From CANKBT01 sp038236005 (lineage in GTDB: Bacteria; Actinomycetota; Actinomycetes; Mycobacteriales; SCTD01): 10,537 nucleotides of DNA. How positions within the stretch are numbered: position 1 is the first letter of the stretch; each line of letters opens with the position of its first letter. The DNA lies in assembly GCA_038236005.1 (NCBI GenBank), contig JBBSTI010000127.1, positions 1-10,537 of the forward strand, in the 5' to 3' direction. This document shows positions 7,184-10,537 of the stretch, piece by piece. The notes below the pieces were generated by a model. That model did not search any database, was not told the origin of the DNA, and saw nothing but the letters and a program-made list of their open reading frames with translations. Position numbers and translations under genes: made by a program.

Positions 7184-8380
7184 TCACGCTCGCCGTCCCG
7201 GTGGTTCTCGGCGCCTGCTGACGATCGTCGCGGCGGCGCCCGTGCCGAGGATGAGGAGCAACGCGCTCAGGCTGAGGCCGATCGGCACCTCACCCGTGGC
7301 TCCACCCTGGACCGAGATGGGTTTGAGCGAGACCGGGTCGGGCCCGATGCGTGAGCCGCCGGGCCCCGACGGGTTCGACGTCGTGGCCTGCGGCGGGGCG
7401 AGCGAGAACGGCACCGTGTCGGGAGGACGAGGGACGGCGGCAGTGACGCCGAGCGCCGCGGAGGCGTCGAGCAGTCCGCCGCCAGCCCCGGCCAACGGCT
7501 TGGTGGTGCCGGTCAACAGCTCGGTGACGTCGCTGCTCGTACGATCCGGCCGTTGCGCGAGCAGCAGTGCGGCGACACCGCTGACCAGCGGCGCTGACAT
7601 GGAGGTGCCCGCGGCCAACGCATAGCGCCCGTCCGGGAACAGCGACGTGACGCAGCTCGACGCGCTGCAGGCGCCTCTCAGGGCGTCACCGCCCGGCGCA
7701 GCGAGGTCGACGCCTTTTCCCCGCTGGGAGTAGTCGGCAAGCGCACCGCTCGCGTCGGTGGCGGCCACCACCAGTGCCTCGTCCCCATAGGGTTCGCCTA
7801 CCGGGACCTCGCCGTTGCCTGCCGAGAGCACGATCACCGTCCCCGCGTTTGCTGCGGCGCGCACGGCCTCGGGCCGCGGCCCGTCGTCGGTGTCGATGAT
7901 GTCGGCCCCGAGCGAGAGGTTGATGACCCGAGCGCCTCGAGCGAGGGCATAGCGAATCCCGGCGGCGACGTCCTGCGGTTCCCCGAGGCAGGCGCCGGAC
8001 GCCTTATCAAACTGCAGCACCTGGATCGGGAGCAGGGTCGCCTCGGGGGCGGCCCCGTAGGAACTGCTGGCGATCGTCCCGGCGACGTGCGTCCCGTGGT
8101 CGCAGGCGTCCCTGGTCTGACCTGCCCGGCAGGTCCCGTCGATGCACTCGGCCCCGGCTGACGCACGCCCCTGGAGATCGGGGTGTGCGACGTCGACCCA
8201 GGTGTCCAGCACGGCCACCGTGATCCCCAGCCCGCCCCGGCCTGCCTGCTGCGTCGGCCGAGTGAGGTCGGCCTGCTGGGCCTCCCAGGTGTCCTGCCGG
8301 TCCAGGGCCGGCCGCTGCGCGGAGGCAGCGCCGCCACCAGCCATCGCCAGCGCCACGGCAAGGACCACTGCGCGACGCAT
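7184..8380 (-). CDS. Secreted, membrane-anchored subtilisin-like serine protease (peptidase S8)
   Basis: This 398-residue protein has an N-terminal signal peptide (MRRAVVLAVALAMAGGGAASA, likely cut after about residue 21). Its S8 catalytic domain has Asp59 in AVLDTWVD, His95 in DHGTHVAGTIA, oxyanion Asn189 in VLSAGNG and Ser260 in GTSMSAPLVSG. Six cysteines (79, 84, 93, 131, 238, 243) could form disulfides outside the cell. A Pro/Ser/Gly-rich linker leads to a hydrophobic segment (IGLSLSALLLILGTGAAATIV) and an Arg-rich tail, predicting an anchor with the protease outside. This architecture resembles mycosins of type VII secretion, but no ESX genes are nearby, so that role is not claimed. Oddly, the usual Gly after Asp-Thr is Trp61. 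The ATG start is fixed by the signal peptide and by the TAGCCT element just upstream. Confidence 0.92.
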   Translation of the reverse strand: MRRAVVLAVALAMAGGGAASAQRPALDRQDTWEAQQADLTRPTQQAGRGGLGITVAVLDTWVDVAHPDLQGRASAGAECIDGTCRAGQTRDACDHGTHVAGTIASSSYGAAPEATLLPIQVLQFDKASGACLGEPQDVAAGIRYALARGARVINLSLGADIIDTDDGPRPEAVRAAANAGTVIVLSAGNGEVPVGEPYGDEALVVAATDASGALADYSQRGKGVDLAAPGGDALRGACSASSCVTSLFPDGRYALAAGTSMSAPLVSGVAALLLAQRPDRTSSDVTELLTGTTKPLAGAGGGLLDASAALGVTAAVPRPPDTVPFSLAPPQATTSNPSGPGGSRIGPDPVSLKPISVQGGATGEVPIGLSLSALLLILGTGAAATIVSRRREPPGRRA

Positions 8381-8387
8381 GCCCGTC

Positions 8388-8393
8388 AGGCTA
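8388..8393 (-). promoter_or_regulatory. -10 element TAGCCT of the protease gene, near-leaderless
   Basis: On the minus strand TAGCCT ends seven bases before the protease ATG (first base at 8380), so the predicted transcript starts at or one base before the start codon. There is no room for a ribosome binding site after it. The expected -35 position falls in the first copy of the 23-bp repeat (8408-8430), and no TTGACA-like hexamer is visible there. Confidence 0.6.
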
Positions 8394-8407
8394 GGGGCGG
8401 GCCCTGT

Positions 8408-8476
8408 TCAGGCTTCGGGCTCCACGTGCATCAGGCTTCGGGCTCCACGTGCATCAGGCCTCGGGCTCCACATGCA
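8408..8476. repeat. Three head-to-tail copies of a 23-bp repeat carrying the 3' end of the DUF5709-like gene
   Basis: Copies lie at 8408-8430, 8431-8453 and 8454-8476 with no spacers. Each starts on the plus strand with TCAGGCTTCGGGCTCCAC and ends in GTGCA. The first two are identical; the third differs at two positions (C for T at position 7, A for G at position 19). Read on the minus strand, each encodes HVEPEA followed by a TGA stop. The third copy is the functional 3' end of the gene at 8454-8885, and the other two lie beyond its stop. Because 23 is not a multiple of three, the stops fall in all three minus-strand frames. Confidence 0.95.
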
Positions 8477-8885
8477 TGGCCGACTCCTCGGCGGTGTAGC
8501 CGCCCAGGTCGGTACCCACGTCGTCACCGACCATCTCGCTGGTCCGGTCGGAGCGCACGCCCTCGTCCGGCTGCACGACCCGCCCGACGCCTTGCCCGGC
8601 CCGCTCGTCGAACGGCGTGTCGGCACCCTCTGCCTCGTTCGCCGGGACGGCAACGGCATCGAGCACCTCGGGCTCCTCGCGCGACACCCGACGGTCGACG
8701 CCCTCACCCTCGTGCTGCTCGGCCGCCGTGGTGCCGAAGTCGTCGACCGCCATCGCGGTGTCGTGCGCAGGCTCCATGCTGTTGGCCTCGTCGCCAGCGG
8801 CCGCCTGCTCCGGGGTGTTGATGCCGTCGTCGGGGATGCCTTCAGCCTCGTCGGCGGACGGCGGGTCAGGGATGCGGGAGCTCAA
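8454..8885 (-). CDS. Acidic DUF5709-like protein of unknown function
   Basis: This 143-residue, strongly acidic protein has no signal peptide or membrane segment and looks largely disordered. The stretch DFGTTAAEQHEGEGVDRRVSREEPEV and the C-terminal GGYTAEESAMHV match what I recall of the actinobacterial DUF5709 family; no function is known. The start chosen is the TTG at 8885, because GAAGGA lies at proper spacing upstream of it and the protein then begins MSSRIPDPPS. A longer frame running up to 8993 overlaps the upstream gene, is Pro/Ala-rich there, and is not needed. The gene follows the YtxH-like gene by 31 bp on the same strand, so the two are probably co-transcribed. Its last seven codons lie in a 23-bp tandem repeat. 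Confidence 0.75.
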   Translation of the reverse strand: MSSRIPDPPSADEAEGIPDDGINTPEQAAAGDEANSMEPAHDTAMAVDDFGTTAAEQHEGEGVDRRVSREEPEVLDAVAVPANEAEGADTPFDERAGQGVGRVVQPDEGVRSDRTSEMVGDDVGTDLGGYTAEESAMHVEPEA

Positions 8886-8916
8886 GAGCGTTCCTTCGTA
8901 CGAGGTGGATGGGGGA

Positions 8917-9291
8917 TCAGACCGTGTCGCTGCTGGCGGCACCGGGGATGGGGCCGGACGCGAGACTGGGGGAGGTGCCGCTGCCGCTGCCAACGCTGCC
9001 CCCGGCTGTGCTCGGGTTCTTGCTCGCGTCCTTGGTCGCGTCGCTGCCCTTGTCGGTGGGACCGTCGTCGTTGGACGTCAGGTCCTCGACCTTGGCCTTG
9101 GCGGTGTCCTTGACCTGACCGGCCTTCTCGGTGACCGCGTTGGACAGGTTGTGGGTCACGTCCTGGACCTCAGGGCGGCCCAGCAGGCCGTTGACCTGCT
9201 TCGTGATCTGCTTGTAGCGGTCCTTGCCAGCCTTGGCGCCGAGCACGTATCCGGCGCCGAAGCCGACGACGAGGGTGAGCTTCTTGATCAT
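8917..9291 (-). CDS. YtxH-like small protein with N-terminal hydrophobic segment
   Basis: This 124-residue protein starts MIKKLTLVVGFGAGYVLGAK, a glycine-rich hydrophobic segment followed by AGKDRYKQI. This arrangement is typical of YtxH-type proteins, which are small membrane-associated proteins often linked to general stress. A helical charged middle follows (VTHNLSNAVTEKAGQVKDTAKAKVEDL), LEA-like in its Ala/Lys/Asp content, and then a low-complexity Gly/Ser/Thr/Pro tail likely to be disordered. The ATG at 9291 is chosen over in-frame upstream codons because AGGAGG lies five bases before it, the strongest Shine-Dalgarno sequence in the window; the frame upstream (to 9432) would run into the tRNA gene. 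It is probably the first gene of an operon with the DUF5709-like gene. Biochemical function is unknown. Confidence 0.82.
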   Translation of the reverse strand: MIKKLTLVVGFGAGYVLGAKAGKDRYKQITKQVNGLLGRPEVQDVTHNLSNAVTEKAGQVKDTAKAKVEDLTSNDDGPTDKGSDATKDASKNPSTAGGSVGSGSGTSPSLASGPIPGAASSDTV

Positions 9292-9405
9292 GAGGTCCTC
9301 CTGCAGCGGTGGGTGTCTCACGGCCTCTACCCCCACCAGGGCCGCCGTCACGCCTGTCGACCTGCGGTCACCGCGCACCGCACGGGACACCTCCGCGGGC
9401 TGCGC

Positions 9406-9411
9406 TAGCCT
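9406..9411 (+). promoter_or_regulatory. -10 element TAGCCT upstream of tRNA-Asn
   Basis: TAGCCT predicts a +1 near 9418, eight bases before the mature 5' end of the tRNA, which suits a short leader removed by RNase P. No clear -35 hexamer is visible. Confidence 0.6.
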
Positions 9412-9425
9412 TGCCCTCGTTCGAT

Positions 9426-9498
9426 CCCCCATAGCTCAATTGGCAGAGCATGCGACTGTTAATCGCAGGGTTTCTGGTTCAAGTCCAGATGGGGGAGC
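9426..9498 (+). tRNA. tRNA-Asn (anticodon GTT)
   Basis: The 73 bases fold into a full cloverleaf. The acceptor stem is TCCCCCA with TGGGGGA. The D arm is GCTC-AATTGGCA-GAGC. The anticodon stem is TGCGA with TCGCA around loop CTGTTAA, with GTT at 9459-9461. The variable loop is GGGTT. The T arm is TCTGG-TTCAAGT-CCAGA, and the discriminator base is G. No CCA is encoded. The gene is flanked on its 3' side by a degraded tyrosine integrase, so its 3' half probably served as an integration site. Confidence 0.97.
9459..9498 (+). other. Probable attachment site (3' half of tRNA-Asn)
   Basis: Tyrosine integrases commonly recombine at the anticodon-loop-to-3'-end part of a tRNA gene and leave it intact. 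The integrase remnant begins about 105 bp downstream with its 3' end facing the tRNA, the usual layout of an integrated element. The distal att copy is not in the window, so the exact core cannot be set. This is inference from context. Confidence 0.4.
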
Positions 9499-9571
9499 TG
9501 TCGCAAATAGGGTCCTGAGCTGGGAAGATGGCGACGGGCAGGCGCTGCAGCTCTGGACGCTGCGCGTAAGG

Positions 9572-9621
9572 GTGGGCACGAAGTGGGCACGTTGCCGCCT
9601 GCGTCACCCGGGGGTGGGCAC
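9572..9621. repeat. Three short direct repeats GTGGGCAC at the integrase 3' end
   Basis: GTGGGCAC occurs at 9572-9579, 9583-9590 and 9614-9621 between the tRNA and the integrase C-terminus; the third copy lies inside the last integrase codons. Such repeats could be arm-type integrase binding sites, but short G-rich words recur by chance in this genome. The remaining bases of 9499-9603 show no gene. Confidence 0.4.
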
Positions 9622-10346
9622 CTCGGGGCTGTGCCCGTCGGCAGACTTCCGTGGGATGAGCGCGGCCCTCGCCTCGCTGGACGCGAGGGCAACGACGGGT
9701 AGTACGTGCGCGTAGGTTTCGGCAGTGATCGCGAGCTGGGAATGACCCAGCCGCTTGGAGACCTCCACCAAGCTCTCCCCGGCGGCGAGGCCCAGCGAGG
9801 CGCTCGTATGGCGAAGATCGTGCAACCGAATCGGTGGGGAGCCGCCCTCGGCACACGCCCTCGCGAACAGGTGCGTCACGTACTGAGGCTGCCCCTGCCG
9901 TCAGCCATGGTGAAAACCAGCCCACTGCTGACCCAGACGCCCTCAAGTGTTGCCAGGCAAGCGACCTGCCGGGCGCGGTGCGGTGACAAGACTGCCAGGG
10001 TGCCCCGATCCAGGGTCAGAGCACGTGCTCCTGACTTCGTCATGGGGAAAGATTGTCGAGCTTCTTTACCCACTTGCGTCCGCTCAACGGCGATGACGGC
10101 CACGCCCCGCTCACGGTCAACATCCTCCCAGCGCAAACCGGCCGCCTCGCCGCGACGCAGTCCGAACGAGGCGAAGAGGTGCCACATCGGGCCGTCGAGG
10201 TCGTCCTGGGTTATGTCCCCCAAGCGGCCGGTAGTCGCTGCGTCCCAGACCTGGACGGATGGTCGAGCATGGGCGACGACCGCGACATGCAGGACTGGCT
10301 TGGCGTACAGCAAGCCCCGCTGACCGCTACGTTTACTCTGCTGCAC
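9604..10346 (-). pseudogene. Degraded tyrosine recombinase/integrase, frameshifted and 5'-truncated
   Basis: Two minus-strand frames together form the catalytic domain of a phage or ICE-type tyrosine integrase. The upstream piece (10346 to 9876) contains MWHLFASFGLRRGEAAGLRWEDVD with the first catalytic Arg, a beta-hairpin Lys region (MTKSGARALTL), and LVFTMADGRG. The downstream piece (to 9604) continues QYVTHLFARACAEGG, then HDLRHTSASLGLAAG with the His-x-x-Arg box, and LGHSQLAITAETYAHVLP with the second His and the nucleophile Tyr (codon at 9712-9714). The frames join only by a frameshift at about 9881-9900, where the upstream frame hits TGA (9876-9878). The N-terminal core-binding domain and a clear start are absent; similarity fades upstream of RPSVQVWD, near 10280, so the 10346 boundary is just the frame limit. 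The enzyme is expected to be inactive unless the shift is a sequencing error. Confidence 0.85.
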
Positions 10347-10537
10347 GCAGGGTGGTCTTCAGCCGGGAAATTAGCTAAGGAGAACAATATTCTGTCCTCG
10401 AGTGAGGCTTTCTCACCGGAGTTGCTGACGGGGCGGTTGTGACGCCTGGGGCTGCTGGGATCTGGGGTGTGTCGCTGCCGGGCCGTGGGGTCCTGACCGG
10501 AGATCGTCGGTTCTGCCAAGACCCAACTTCTTCCGGC
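10347..10537. other. Unassigned end segment with a lower-GC patch
   Basis: No credible gene is seen here. Bases at about 10366-10415 are markedly richer in A/T than the window (for example AAATTAGCTAAGGAGAACAA) and include a five-pair hairpin GTGAG-gcttt-CTCAC around 10401-10415. It lies where the missing N-terminal part of the integrase should be, so it is probably part of the decayed element. I cannot match it to an insertion sequence end. Confidence 0.4.

Noticed and set aside
7172..7201. An 11-bp direct repeat (CGCCGTCCCGG) at the protease stop and a weak stem CGGAC/GTCCG at about 7127-7150 as a bidirectional terminator
   Set aside because: The stem is only five pairs with a long loop and no T-run. 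The repeat is short in very GC-rich DNA, so neither can be supported as a terminator.
7184..8380. Mycosin of a type VII secretion system
   Set aside because: The architecture fits, but no EccB, EccC, EccD, EccE or WXG100 genes are in the window, so only the general S8 assignment is kept.
8408..8476. CRISPR-like array
   Set aside because: The three repeats abut with no spacers, and each copy contains the coding end of a gene; no cas genes are near.
8142..9113. A 323-codon plus-strand open frame opposite the protease and DUF5709-like genes
   Set aside because: It spans two well-supported minus-strand genes and the 23-bp repeats. Its composition is Arg/Pro/Cys-rich low complexity.
10211..10519. 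Minus-strand open frame of 102 codons at the right edge, and a possible insertion-sequence end
   Set aside because: No transposase motif or terminal inverted repeat could be recognised. The frame overlaps the better-supported integrase remnant in another frame.

Overview
The window is GC-rich (by eye near 70% G+C) chromosomal DNA from an actinobacterium. Codons mostly end in G or C, several genes start with GTG, and promoters of the TAGGCT type lie directly against start codons. The gene order ppdK, a DUF218 gene, dgt and dnaG is a housekeeping arrangement typical of actinobacteria. A Nocardioidaceae or Intrasporangiaceae-like host is my guess; the sequence does not fix the genus.

Layout, left to right. 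The 3' two thirds of a pyruvate, phosphate dikinase gene (2-1897, +) is followed by a membrane-anchored DUF218/YdcF protein (1923-2522, +), a dGTPase-like HD phosphohydrolase (2546-3715, +) and DNA primase DnaG (3792-6584, +). A conserved-looking protein of unknown function comes next (6621-7121, +). Convergent to it is a secreted, membrane-anchored subtilisin-like protease (7184-8380, -). A probable two-gene operon then runs on the minus strand: a YtxH-like small protein (8917-9291) and a DUF5709-like acidic protein (8454-8885). A tRNA-Asn gene (9426-9498, +) lies divergent to it, followed by a broken tyrosine integrase (9604-10346, -). The last 190 bases hold nothing I can assign.

The most interesting object is a 313-residue intein inside DnaG. 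It sits in the CHC2 zinc-binding domain between the second and third zinc ligands, so its +1 splicing cysteine is itself a zinc ligand of mature primase. It carries two LAGLIDADG-like motifs of a homing endonuclease. It also has both a class 1 hallmark (Cys1) and the complete Trp-Cys-Thr signature of class 3 inteins, with Gly instead of His before the terminal Asn. Removing it leaves a 617-residue primase of normal size. A-T-ending codons in the host gene on both sides suggest co-conversion during homing.

Other points: a TAGGCT/TAGCCT -10 element recurs at five transcription units, three of them predicted to be leaderless; a 23-bp tandem triplication of the 3' end of the DUF5709 gene, including its stop codon; an Asp-Thr-Trp in place of Asp-Thr-Gly at the protease catalytic Asp; and the tRNA-Asn/integrase junction, which marks the edge of a decayed integrative element.
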